From assembly GCA_036872755.1 (NCBI GenBank), contig JAVHNS010000005.1, forward strand, positions 2,604,001-2,668,000: a stretch of 64,000 nucleotides of DNA, read 5' to 3'. The notes beneath the pieces were generated by a model. It did no database searches. It was not told where the DNA came from and was given only the letters and a program-made list of their open reading frames with translations. This DNA is from Orbilia blumenaviensis. Its lineage: Eukaryota > Ascomycota > Orbiliomycetes > Orbiliales > Orbiliaceae. Made by a program: the position numbers and the translations under genes. Every line of letters starts with the position of its first letter. The stretch's first letter is position 1. Of the stretch, positions 12,527 to 23,930 are shown piece by piece.

Positions 12527-12710
12527 TCACAGAGCAACACACTCTTGTTCATTGAAAGTCGCGTCCAAACTCACAAGTCCAAACTCATCCCATCATCTCC
12601 CTCACCCCACCCCACCCCATCGATCACCTACGGTATCACCCTACCCATCCGAATAAACAATCAAACCGACAAGGAACGGAAGAGTATTGTAATAACTATT
12701 CATTTACGTT

Positions 12711-12720
12711 CTTGTACAAG
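12711..12720. promoter_or_regulatory. Palindrome CTTGTACAAG
   Basis: A perfect 10-bp palindrome 63 bp upstream of the start codon of the paralogue, just before GTATACTAACAG. A palindrome of this length can arise by chance. Confidence 0.3.
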
Positions 12721-12782
12721 TAGTATACTAACAGGAAAATCTGTTCAAATAGACGGTTGAGCTGTAGCCTGTAGAAGCCACG

Positions 12783-15700
12783 ATGCCACCCAAAGCCCCC
12801 CGAACATGGATCTGTTCCACCTGCAACATCAATTTCATCACGGATTCTGCTAAGAAGGCGCACGACCGCACTATTCATCAATCAGATGTAATGGTAACCT
12901 TCAAAGACGGCGTAGTCAAGACCATTTCCCGCAACAATGGTGTTTTCACGTGTATATGCGGATACCAGAACCCCAATCCTAATACCATTCGATCGCATTG
13001 CCTCCGCAAGCATGACAGTCTAGCTGCATCATCTATTGCGCCGTCTGTTCTGCCAATTGGTTTGTCGACTGTTGAAGCCACAGCTGCTGGAACGACAGTT
13101 GGAACGATGCCTGATCCCTCAGCTGCTGCCAGCTCATCTGGGTTCCAGCCTGCCTTTGATGATTTCCAAGACTTCGAAGAGGATCTATACGCAGACCCCT
13201 CAGCCCCAACTGCAACCGCAGCCCCAACCGCAACCGCTTTGCCACCCCCTCCAGAATTCGTTGAGCCCCAGGTTGCTCCAGTAAGCCCAGTCGGCCCTAC
13301 GCCCAGGTATTCCCTCCATCAGGATAAAGTGCAATCTAAGCGCAGAAGAGTTGAAGACGAGCCTGTTGCTGCCGCTTCAGCCTTTAGGGAGGAAGCTATC
13401 GCCCCTAGCGGTGGAGATGAATCCGGACCTGCTGCACCATTAAGCATCCTGGAGAAGCCTGTTGCTCTCGAATTGACAGCCGTAGCTGATCCTCCGACTC
13501 TCGACAGCCCACCCCCATCATCAATCCCACTTGCGCCACAGAACTCGTACCACCACAATCCTTTGTTTCTTCCGCCTATTTGGTCTGAATGGAAGAACTA
13601 CGGTGATGCGGATTTGTTAAGCCGCATGAAGATGCTTACAGAACCCCTTACCAGTGCCCTCAGGGATCCCCCCATATTCAGCAAGATCCATGGCCATGCT
13701 ACCACTATGATACGCGAAGCCCTGGAATATCTTGAAATTGCCCCAGATATGTTCCGTAAAAAGCTTTTGACGTCTGTGGGAGCAGTTGCGCCGGTCGGAT
13801 TGAAAGTAGACAACCCAGATCGTATCGTAGAGCTCTTCGGTCGATACATACTGTTTCTACTCCGTACCTCTGACGGTGCCTTCCCCGCCGACGATGCTAG
13901 TCGCTGCCGGTTACAGTGCCCAGAACAAATGCTTCAGCTCCGTATCTCTCTCTTAAACCCCAAGCGGTCGACAGGTAACGCTGGCTACCTCGGAGATTTG
14001 GCTATTTTCGCCAGTTGTGGCTTCTACATCACTGCGCCTTCCCCAAAGGCTTACCAGACCAGCGGTCTCCTGAATTTCGTTAATCTGCTGGCTTGGGATG
14101 GTACCAAATTTATTGAAGGAAAGGATATGCTGGCGCTGCTGTCGGACGCAGATGGTATGGCAAGAGTGGTGGCTGCTGAAATGACGTTGCTTCAGTATCG
14201 CGATGAGCTAGCTGATGGTACCGCACCTATTCTCACTGGGAAGCCTGATAACAGACCATATCAGGATTACGAGCTGCTGTCTGCTGAAGGGCCGTTTTGT
14301 CTTTCAGCGTTGAGCCGGTCGATATACCTCATGCGGCTAGTTGAACCATACTACGAGCGCGAGCCGTCTCCGGATTTTATAATTGACGCAACCGAGTTAA
14401 CGAAACTGTTAATGGTATCGCTGGCGGAGCTTGAGGAAAAAATAACGAAAATGGCGTTCAACGTACAACTTTTTATATTTCTAGAAGACTACTATGACGA
14501 CCTAGAGAGCACTGCCCCCGGCTACAGCTTCATGACAGACCCAAGGAATGCCTCAGATATGAATTTCGACAAGCTGAAGCAAGTGGTGAAGAAGGACAAA
14601 GCTTTGTTCGGAAAGGTTTGTCCTGGTGGCGTTATCAACAAAGAGTTCTTCGAGGCCTATAGTCACTACTATACCAGAGCCATTGAATTGACTGTTACCA
14701 TCCTTGCCATCTGTTGCGGAGAGAGGTTTGAGCCCGAGGATGCAGCTAGGCTTCTAATCCGGAATAGCGAGGGCTACCAGAGAAGCTTTTTTGTTTCCGA
14801 CAGCAGTCTGTACGTAGCTTGGAGGATACTGGGTTCGGAAGAGGTAAGCTTTCGCAGTTAGCTATAATCTCGTTGATTTGATAGTTCTATTGCATAACGT
14901 ATCGGTAAATGTATTTGTGAGCCAGGCTAATTTATAATGGATGAAGATCGGGATACAGGTGCTGCCAACAGAGGTCGGGGAGGCTATCTGTAAAATAATG
15001 ATGTTTATCCAGCCGTTCGTCGCATGGATGAGACAGAGGATAGGTGGAAAGCGGAGCCAGCTGGAGCGGTCAAAACCTCCCGAACCACACGCCTTTCTGC
15101 TGCTGGCCAATCGTCCGATATCCGGGGTGTCCATTGGTAACATCCTACGTAACCACGGAGCCTCCATGCAGATAGAAATAACCGCCCAGACTCTTCGGGA
15201 AGCGGCATTTCGCATTAAGAAACGGTTTTGTATCCACATGCCACCCACTGTGGCTCGGGAGCTGGAGAAGCTCGAGATTTCCCTGAACTTGGCCGGTTCG
15301 ATGACTGTAACCAAGGGGCTTATCGCGACCGCCAGCCAGCAAACCGCATGGATGAATTACCTCCTGATGCGACAGGTTCCAGCCATTAAGCCTTATAATT
15401 ATGACGGTAAGTACTGTAGCGGACGGCCAACCTACTTTGTACTGTAGAGTTCGAGTAGCGGTGATGAATATTTACGAAAGCCTAAGACTAACTTGTATCT
15501 AGGGAGTAGCAAGAAGCATGTTCAAGAGTTGGAGATAAAAGTGAACGGAAGCGGTTCCCATCTACTGGCCGTCTTCAAGGATCTTGCAGGAATCAGTGAA
15601 CGCTCTGGGAAATTCGGGTTCAAGTCGATTGTCTTCCTGAGAACGGCGGTGGCCATGCATGCGGTGCTGCAGATGGGAGAAAATCCACCAGGTCACTACA

Positions 15701-16539
15701 AGATTTCTGCCGTGAACAAGGAGGAGGGAATCGTTAAACAATGGGCCAGGGATACCACCAAGCACCTCCTGTTGCTTCCGTTCAGCCAGTCCAAGGATCT
15801 ATTGAACCTGCTGCCTTGGATTCAGCCTCTCCGAATAGCCTATATCGTCCACGGTGGTAACTGCATGGATATAGATATGTTACTGCAGCACTGTAACATC
15901 GCGACATCGCTGAGGGTCTACGTTACTTCCCCGTCGCTTTTCCAGGGCCGGCCAAGCTCTCTAGCAGCAGCTTCAATGCAGCAGTGGTTGCAGCCGCAGT
16001 GTCGCAAAGTAATGCTCTACGGTTTGATGGGACTCAAGGGGTGGAACTGTTTAGAAGAAGGCTGTCGCCGGTGCGATTACTGCGCGGAAACCGCGAGCTC
16101 CCCATACAGTGGCCTAAAGCGTGCCCTGGGAACCCTAGTTAGCGTAGACGCCTGCGGCTTCTGTGTCATTCATCGCGAGGTAGCGACATCGCACGCCACC
16201 CAGGCTGAAAAGGCTTGCCCTCTTGTTGCAACGAGGCCGCAGATAAGTAGTTTAATAGATGCGATGAAGTTCGGGCTAGTTTTCAGCATTAATCGCTGCT
16301 CCCACTGCGGATTACCATCGGATTGGTGCGCTGAAGGCTGCCAATACAGCAAGATAGCCTTCCTGGTAGCCGCATCAGCGATCATGGATGATGAAATTTG
16401 GAAGCATCTGGAGGAACTGCGGTTTGGCCGCTCCCAGGATCAGGCGGTAGCCTTTCTCTATGCTGAGGAAGAAAACGGGTTGCTTCAGGTGCTGGAGATG
16501 CTGTTCGAGAAAGGGTTCCTTCGAGTCCCCAGCCAGTAG
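12783..16539 (+). CDS. Degenerate recombinase-helicase fusion paralogue
   Basis: Model: exons 12783-14843, 14959-15406 and 15503-16539; about 1181 aa. Both introns (115 and 96 bp) have GTAAGC/GTAAGT donors, GCTAAT/ACTAAC branch sites and CAG/TAG acceptors, and splice in phase (0 and 1). N-terminus: C2H2 finger C11/C14/H27/H32, then a second at C57/C59/H72/H77, and a Pro/Ala-rich linker. Residues about 640-830 follow the recombinase core of the divergent neighbour (VLPTEVGEAI against YLPPDVAQLF). However, the catalytic Arg is replaced (ERFEPEDA), GH becomes GS, and no Tyr is found at the active position. The helicase part begins only at the second lobe: no P-loop and no DEAH. The motif VI position reads NIATSL instead of SRAGRDG. 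RecQ-type zinc cysteines (1003/1019/1027/1030), a CCHC knuckle (1054-1075) and a CSHCGLP cluster (1102-1116) are kept. Probably a DNA-binding or partner protein without recombinase or ATPase activity. Confidence 0.82.
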
Positions 16540-16736
16540 TGCTCCTTTTTTCTTCGTGCCGTTTAGTTCCCGTAGGGGGTTTGGGTACTTTTCTGGGACT
16601 GCTTCCGAATATTAAAATATTTTAAAAAGAAAACAAGCCATCTTCTTCTCTTTCAGATTATTATTATTTATACTGTTCTAAGTCCCCCGTTTTTTGTAAA
16701 CCGTCTTGAGAAACCAGCCAAAACCCCGTACGGTAT

Positions 16737-16970
16737 CTATTCTTTGGTAGCCAGTTCAGACCCTGATATAACAGAACGTTCCATAACGGTATTTAAGATA
16801 TAATCGCCAATGTAATAAAGTTTTGAATCCGTGATACCTTGTACACGTAGATAAAATGCAAAATTCGTCTGCGTTATGCGATTCAACTGAGTTGTTGCAG
16901 GCAAAATTATGTTCGTAGAGCTAGATATTTGCACAGTGAATACCACCACCATCATCATCGCGAACAACAT
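16737..16970 (-). CDS. Possible small secreted protein (weak)
   Basis: ORF of 77 codons between the second and third cluster genes. The N-terminus MLFAMMMVVVFTVQISSS looks like a signal peptide; no domain was recognised. It could equally be a chance ORF in a 520-bp intergenic stretch that otherwise holds nothing I can identify. Confidence 0.2.
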   Translation of the reverse strand: MLFAMMMVVVFTVQISSSTNIILPATTQLNRITQTNFAFYLRVQGITDSKLYYIGDYILNTVMERSVISGSELATKE

Positions 16971-17061
16971 ACGCTTCCTCGAGGCCTCAACAGCATCATA
17001 CCAACATCACCGTATCGTCTACACCATTCCCTCCCTCGAATCACTACTTTGATAGTTTAAA

Positions 17062-18198
17062 ATGAACCCCAACATTCCAGTTTCCCGTACGTATGTACAA
17101 GCCTGACGACTATGAAGTCGAAGCTGACAAAAAGCAGCAGGCAAGCGGTACCGAGAGGTCGACGCGAAAGCTCCCCAAGAGAGCCCTCCCCACAAGCGCC
17201 CCCCTGCCCCATCCCCTCTAGATATCGGTCCTGCCTACCAAGCCTACCAGGATATTATGAGGGACATCCCAGAGGTTTACGGAGCCGGACCTTTTGCCCA
17301 ATACCAACCAGCGATTGCAACCGGAACCATCTCCTCTAAGCCTAGCACCTCAACCCCAGCTAAACCATCGCCAAAACCAGTCCCAGCGAAAGCATCACCA
17401 TCACCACCAGCCCGGGCCATCTCACCGCCTGTTACTCACCATCGAACAACCCAGTCTTTCCATCCACTCGCGGCTCCCGTTATCCGTTCTCTTGCAGCTT
17501 TGCGTGGTGATGCCTGCAAATTCCAATCCATCGCACTTCCTCTCAAAGTTGCCGGCGATACATCTATCAAGTATACCCCCCAGGCCTGCCGTTGGTATGA
17601 AGAGGGAGAACTCTTCTTCTGCACTACTCCGGATCACCCTATCGCGGGCACCCTTCAACCCTTCGAGGAGCAGACTACCTTCGGCAGCCAGTTCACCACG
17701 CAGATGTTTTCTGCGGTCGCAGCCCCTTCCGCCCAACCTGTCGATATTTCCCACCTGGAAGAATTGTTGGATTTTGTCAGCAGCAAGGTGTCCCGGTGCA
17801 TCATCTGCGCTTTTAACCGCCAAGATCCAACCCACCACGTCGGCTCCTGCGCTTCCGCCGAACAGCTGGGAACCTTCGTCTGGAGCGGTGCTTTCTCGAG
17901 GGAAAACAGCAGCAACCTAGACCAGGCCATTATGGTTATCGCTGCGCTCTGTCGCATCATCTATCCTCGCTGTATGGCCCTCATCGAATCATCTTTGAAT
18001 GAACCTATCCCAACCGACTACCTCCAGTACAAAGCTTGGTGCTTTGAGCCAGCGACCGTTTTCGGCTTCAAGCTTTTGAAGGGGTATGCGGTTGTTGAAG
18101 CCATTAGGAACCTAGTTGAGGAAGGCCAAATCATCCTTTACTCCAACGACCTCTCCACTGTCAACGCCTTTCGCGAGTCCGCTGACGCGGATGCTTAA
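17062..18198 (+). CDS. Stand-alone C-terminal zinc-module protein of the helicase family
   Basis: Model: start 17062, exon 1 to 17086, exon 2 from 17138 (or 17141) to 18198; about 361 aa. The short intron has a GTACGT donor, CTGAC branch and CAG acceptor. It is preferred because the frame upstream of the first internal ATG (17257) is open and protein-like (a basic KRYREV... and KRPPAP stretch). Residues about 70-130 are Ser/Pro/Thr-rich. The rest resembles the C-terminal tail of both fusion proteins: a CCHC knuckle C229/C232/H241/C246 (CIICAFNRQDPTHHVGSC) preceded by an amphipathic LEELLDFV helix as in IIEFIQIA of the intact fusion, and an FGFKLLKGYAVVEAIRNLVE end like FSEGKAYSNAWKIWQTLE. No recombinase, helicase or P-loop remains. 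Same strand as the degenerate paralogue and 520 bp downstream. Possibly a partner, competitor or regulator of the fusion protein; function unknown. Confidence 0.7.
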
Positions 18199-21100
18199 CA
18201 GTCCTTTTCGGTCCGCTTTGATTAGAATAAGCAGCATATATTAGGGGACATCCCATTCTGCGCCAAATGTTGGTATTATCCATAATATCTGTAGTATCTG
18301 TAGCACTCGTAGCAAGCAGTGGCATACACACAGACCCAGCCCGTAAATCAAAATACCAACGGTGTAGCAATCCTGCCGCTTAAAGACCCGTAGTTTTAAA
18401 ACTACGAATATACAGCACTGGTAACCCGGACAACAACCAGATGTACTCAAGGACCATAATTCGTATATGCCACGAACACAAACCAATTTCCCTTCGAATA
18501 ATCATTCGTAGTGCAGAACCGCAGCAAATTTCTTCGGATGCTCTGTCTCCTTTGCCTTGTGTCGTATAATTCCTTTGCTTAGATGGTTGGCGCTTCAATC
18601 CGTATGCTCCCCACCCGACCGCCCCCGGGAAGGTTTTCAGCATTCTGCACAAACACCTGATGCCTTGTTTTCGTAGCCTCTGGATCCATTGGCCTAGCGC
18701 GCTAAAAAAGGGGGGGTTGCGAGTGAGCGCAACCCAAAATACCCAATTAGTCGAATCCTCACGTTGGCGCGGAATTCAAGCTTTGGAAAGCTCGAACTTT
18801 ATATGGTTGCCCAGGAACCGACCCAAAAGGACTTGTGACCAAAATCTTTTCCGGGATCCTAAAGTCACCCAACCACCACCACACCACACCAATTAGGCTC
18901 TAAACGAACTAGGACTTAAACGAATACCGAATGAATGTATATGCATTGCTTCGAACGAAAGAGCTTAAGAGTGTGTCGATATAAAACTAACGAGGACGGA
19001 TGGAGCAAGGTGGCCCACGAGACCAGATGGAGCGTTCATAGGGCACAGATGGGCCAAGCTCCGGGTGACGAATCTAAGTACAAAGATTTTCGGGGGTCAA
19101 GACTCATTAGCCGCAAGAATCCATCATAACGCTTACGAGAGGGTCTCCTGTCGGTGATCATGCTGGGCCCTGAGGTTACCATGTACTCTGACAGCGCTAA
19201 CTGTCAAATAAACCCCATGCATTACATAGAAGATACAATTTTCATGTCCTGGGCCATGGGAAGTATGATGTAAACATTCCTATCAAAAGCATTGGGACAA
19301 ATTGGGCCGCGTATTGTTTATAGAGGCCCTGGAAATGGTGGATAATGCAAATATATGTACAATCTTTGCAATACATAAGCGTTATGAGAAAATACGAATA
19401 ACTATGGCCTTGACAATAATACCGATGCCCGTCATTAAAATGACACTCAGCAACCGGCCGCAAAATCATACAAAATCATACAAAATCAAAACTACATCCT
19501 TGACTGTCACAGATGGTCTGTCCGAGATCTGGAAACCTTTCCTTCCAGGTTCGTGAGACCACCCATCATGTTCTTGGCATTGCTGGCTACATACCAGGTA
19601 TCAATATATTACGATATGCATCCAGCCTGCGCTGCGAGAGAGTATTTCTGCTGCCGCAAAGCTTGGATTTGGAGTTGTAGCGTGTAATTATGACTAAATA
19701 AATGTCTGGTCGGGCAATTTTTACCTTTTTGGCATTGCATTTCGCTTGATGCGTAAGAGGTTTTGATGAAAGTTCGGATTCGCAAGTCTCGAGGGTGGTC
19801 TATAATAGGATAGTCTCTTAAACCAGCCTCTGCGAAGTGGTCCCATTATTATAGGGAGTGGATGTGATATAGTTGTTTTCAAGCACTCATCTAAAGCTGC
19901 ACATCTTGTATCCCTGTTCTTCCCATCATCAAGTATATATATAGACGAGAATTTGTTGAGGGGGGCCCATTATCAACGGACGCTTTGATCGCAATATAGG
20001 AAAGTGAGCTTGTGGAAGAGTTCCAGTTAACTTCAACAAACGTTGGATAGTTGGTACGGACAGCCGCAGTATTTGTTATCTAGGTCACTACATCCCCATG
20101 CGACCAATAATCTCCTCGCGGAGCAGGTTTCCTTGGGCCAGGTAGATAGTGCCAGGGATCAGCGATACATCTCTCTGATCCGTATCCGTATTACGCCAGA
20201 GGTCTCCAGCCTCTCTTCTATGAACACTCCTCATATCTCTCAAATTCAGCCGAGCTTCCCAGGGTAATCGCTGCCGAAGGACGGATAAATGATGCGTACT
20301 CCGGGGAAGTGATGATATTGATAAGTACCCCGAAATACACGTCATTTGCTGCGATGTAGCCTTTCCCGCAGATAGTAGATGTCTCGTGTTTTGAATTGAA
20401 TCGGTGCTCTGCTCCGTTCCAAGTTTCTAGCCACCGCGGCGAGCGCCCCTAAGCCCAGCTACTCAGGACCACCTTAGCCTACAGAGTCAGAATCTGCTGG
20501 GTTGGAGCATCTTGTCATAGATACTAGTCGGGGCTCTTTGTAGAACTTGCGCCTGGATGGTCGAGAAAACGCATCCTTTCCGCTATGGTATCTCGATCTA
20601 CTCTTTTTGTACACAACCAAAAACAGAACGGAAAAGAAAAAACATACTCGGCACGGTCCTAACGGCTCGCCACTGAAGCTGAGAATCACCAGAAAATCTA
20701 ACACGCGTATTGAGAGTCTTGGGGATAAGGTTTACTGCTTCTAACCATGTTGCATTTGTTGGCGTCAGACTGAGAAGGAGTGCAATGACAAAGAGAATGT
20801 GTTGTATACTCTCGCCTGCTGTAGAGGATATGTGTTTGTTCAGGATGCGGGGTTGCAGCCTGCGAAGTACCGACTGACAGGGCTGGGTTCGGAGAGTTAC
20901 CAGATAGTGATGTTTGGGCGGAGTTCTCAGTCAGATGTTGGAGAAAGAGTGGAAAAATTGGACATAGCATGGTATCGACGTAGCATTTGGGGCGAACTCT
21001 ACATTGCGTCTCGCTCCTATATTCTCCGCAGAATATAAGGCAACGCCGGCTTTTGCCACCTTTTCAATCACAAATCTCTAAATTCTCCGTCGATTGGTTG

Positions 21101-21343
21101 TCAACGGACAGGAAAATCGCAATCAGGGTTGAAGCTGGGAAGCTGGGGAGCTATAGTTACTAGCTCGCAGCTAACCACGTGTGCACGCCGAAACCGAAGT
21201 ATAACCAAAACTGGCCTGCTGCAGATGTATAAATGTGCCTGATGTCGACTGCAGATGTATAAATGTGCCTGATGTCGACATCAGAAAACGGGAAAAACAT
21301 GTCCCTCCAAAAAAAACAGTATCAAAGAAATTCGAGAGAGGAT
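18199..21343. other. Gene-poor stretch
   Basis: Balanced composition, stops in all frames, no recognisable protein. It contains one copy of a roughly 100-bp direct repeat (20369-20468). A short stretch (about 18845-18920) resembles 46530-46600. Otherwise I see nothing identifiable. Confidence 0.6.
20369..20468 (+). repeat. Dispersed direct repeat, copy 1
   Basis: CAGATAGTAGATGTCTCGTG through to CCCCTAAGCCCAGCTAC matches 35532-35664 on the same strand, except that the other copy carries about 40 extra bases in the middle. Confidence 0.85.
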
Positions 21344-21530
21344 TTAAACAGTACCAAAGGCAGAGACCTTGATTGCCTTGCTGGTTTTGCCGCTGGCCGA
21401 CCCGAGCTTTTCAACGGTCTTGACAACGTCAGAGCCCTTAACAATCTCGCTGAAGACGATGTAGGCACCGTCGAGCCAGCTGGTGACAACGGTAGTGATG
21501 GCGAACTGGAAGCTGTTGGTCTTCTTTCAC
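21344..21530 (-). pseudogene. Cyclophilin (peptidyl-prolyl isomerase) C-terminal fragment
   Basis: On the minus strand one open frame reads NSFQFAITTVVTSWLDGAYI, then VFSEIVKGSDVV, KTVEKLGSASGKTSKAIKVS and ends with a stop. This is the order at the end of cyclophilins (F.ITT...WLDG, VFG.V..G.DVV..IE..GS.SGKTSK). Only about 60 residues remain; the N-terminal two thirds is absent upstream. F.EIV and A.SAFG deviate from the usual G and C residues, as expected for a relic. Confidence 0.8.
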
Positions 21531-21799
21531 TGGCGCCTTTGTCTAGTAGCGCAGGACTACGCCCGGATGCCCTGATTTAGCAGCCCATGATAATGGTGTG
21601 CGGAGGTATTTTGCTATTTTTTTTTAAGAAATATATTAGTTTTGGTATCTACTAAGGAATGCCCGTGGCTATCCAGCTCCTCGAGGTTAGTGATATTAGC
21701 CTTGCAAGTCTTTGTGATTGGGGTCAGTCGGTTTGTGAATCTGGTCTGTCGTCGCTTCGTTTCCTCGATATCCTTGAAAATAAAGTTATGAACAACATC

Positions 21800-21925
21800 A
21801 CTGCCGAAGCCGTCGAGAAGCTTGGTGTCCGTACTTTCTCCGGTCAAAATATGGCTTTCAATCTTTTGGGATTGATGGCAGCAAACATCGTCAACCTTTG
21901 CCAGGCTGAGCCCGTCTTCGCCAAG
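21800..21925 (+). pseudogene. Fatty acid synthase alpha subunit fragment
   Basis: [20 protein letters not shown] and [20 protein letters not shown] resemble a short internal stretch of fungal fatty acid synthase subunit alpha. The frame is open but there is no further similarity on either side that I can recognise. It lies about 270 bp from the cyclophilin relic, on the opposite strand. Confidence 0.5.
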
Positions 21926-22736
21926 AAAATAGCACTATTCCGACCATGCCGCTTCAACATAATTGATCATTGTATCAGTATATTCTTTACCATCTTTAAC
22001 CCATCTACTTCCTCGAAGGTGACAGATACTTTTAATTGTTTTGAAACAGCCTTGATTCTGATTGCGGTTGGGGGGTTTATCAAACTATAATAGTGAATCA
22101 TCGGAGATATCATTAGTCGGACCGGGCATGGCTAGATTGATCGATCATTGCACCTATTGGAGACATTGGTTTCCCATTCACCATGAATGTCTTAGAGGGC
22201 GTTGACGCACCTGGATTAAGGATCGGTGCTACGGGCCTGCTACTGGGGCCAACACTGAGCGGTGCAAAGATTGACGACGGCTAAGATGCAGGCGATCAGA
22301 CCCCGTTGGCCATGGCAGCATATAAGGGTTATTGTAGAGTTATGATAAAGTTTTTAGACTGAGGTGCTAACCTTAACGCTTTGGCTGAAGAAAGGCCAGT
22401 AATAAATGAAGCTATTGGTTCGGGGAACCTGGAATTGCGGTAGAATCTCCGTCACAAAAGTGTCATACTCTGGAACCTGAATTATGTGTGTGTGAGTGAG
22501 TGTATTTAAAGCCCCAAGGAATCGCGAGCTAAACGCTGTTCTTGCAGTATTAATGCATTCGGCGTTAAAGGTACTCAGAAAACCTGGAGAGCTTGATATG
22601 GCGCGATAAATCAGAGTCACCGACTATAAATGTGTAACTTTGTTAAATAATTGTGATTGCCACATGTATGCCTATAGCTAGAACATTAAAACTAATTCCT
22701 CGACTGGATTACAGCACAGCAATACGCAGAAAAGAG

Positions 22737-22865
22737 TTTAGATATGACGATTACCTCTCGAAATTGTTTGCACAACCACGATATAAAAACGTTGTTACAC
22801 TATACAGTCTTGCCAACGAACCTAGGATGACAGCATTGCCACTCAACGAGGTTCTCAATTGGACT
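22737..22865 (+). pseudogene. GH5 glucanase-like fragment
   Basis: The stretch FAQPRYKNVVTLYSLANEPR followed by LPLNEVLNWT has the NEP acid/base motif and spacing of GH5 exo-beta-1,3-glucanases. About 43 codons only; no catalytic nucleophile region was found nearby. Confidence 0.5.
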
Positions 22866-23831
22866 AGGCCCCGAGCAACCGCAGTAGTCAAATATTGCCC
22901 CGGAGCGTTTTGCTACTTGGTTACGATCAAAAGGGCCCCAAAATTTATCTCGCAGGCGGCGAGTGATATCACCCCCACCCGGAGTCTACGACGGCGACAC
23001 GACAGTCGAATTCGCCTGAGCGGTATCAGGCACCGACGCTGCAGAGGTATACGAAAACTGCTAACAGTCTTCTCAGCTCTCGCTCCCGCTCATCCTCTTC
23101 CAATCACAAATACATCAGCGAGCCATTCCCCGAGAAAGGCCCAGCAAAGTTGATCCGGTCGCTAGCCGATACCCAACAAGCGACATGGGGCATGGTCTCT
23201 GCTCCACTCAGAAACCTCAAAGAACTGAGAATTAGCAGTTTATAAAAGAAGGAAAAATATGAGCGGCGGAAGACGGAAAAGAGTTGATTTTGATCAACCA
23301 CTACAGCGGATCCACAATTATACTAGACCAACGTCGTCTGAGCAGTCAGGCTCGTGTGACAAACCGACATTCAAGGCCTCTGCCACGACTAGCCAAGTAT
23401 AAAAGGGGTCCTTTGACGTAAGTTGTGACCAAATCCCGAGGCTCGACACGTCGAAACTAATTACTCCGATAGCCCATACCTCGCCCTTTTCGAAGTCATG
23501 GGACAAGCAGAGATCCGAGCTTTGGTAGCGACTGTACGGAAAAATGCCGCCTACATAGGCTCATACGAACTATATATATGTTCGGCAATAATATATATGA
23601 TGACCAGACTATGGCGAGGAGCTGAGACTTGACCGACACTGATTGAACATGGTGCACATCCGACATGGTACTTGCATCCACAAATTCACGCGGACGAAAA
23701 AAAAATGGGCCCCAATCGCGTGAAAGCTCAGGTACGGAAAGACCAGCCTGGGTGCTCATATTTTTGGGTATTCCAATATCGATATTAGCATCGCTATAGC
23801 GGAATAGAACTGACGGGCGAGAAATGTTCTA

Positions 23832-23930
23832 ATCACCGACCTTATTTGCTTTGCAAATATTCTTTAGGTAGGACATAACCTCATAGCTAGCGGCCGAGTC
23901 GAGTCCACTAGTCGGTTCTGTAGTCTCCGC
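23832..23930 (-). pseudogene. ABCG/PDR-type ABC transporter fragment
   Basis: EPTSGLDSAASYEVMSYLKN is the Walker B/D-loop of ABCG-family transporters (usually DEPTSGLDS). The D of Walker B is replaced by T, and no Walker A or membrane segments were recognised in the surroundings. Confidence 0.7.

Larger units (their letters stand above)
11884..12782. promoter_or_regulatory. Divergent intergenic region between the two fusion genes
   Basis: This 899-bp stretch separates the start codons of the intact fusion (minus) and the degenerate paralogue (plus), so both promoters must lie here. It holds a GGCT/GGAT-type tetranucleotide stretch at about 11955-12031, a 15-bp tandem repeat at 12355-12412, a 9-bp inverted repeat at 12506-12526 and the palindrome CTTGTACAAG at 12711-12720. 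No strong TATA box was recognised. The short ORF at 12282-12542 is an artefact of the tandem repeat. Confidence 0.6.

Noticed and set aside
14862..15342. Minus-strand ORFs of up to 150 codons opposite exon 2 of the paralogue
   Set aside because: The + strand exon is supported by phase-matched splice sites and similarity to the neighbouring fusion; the minus ORFs are shadows.
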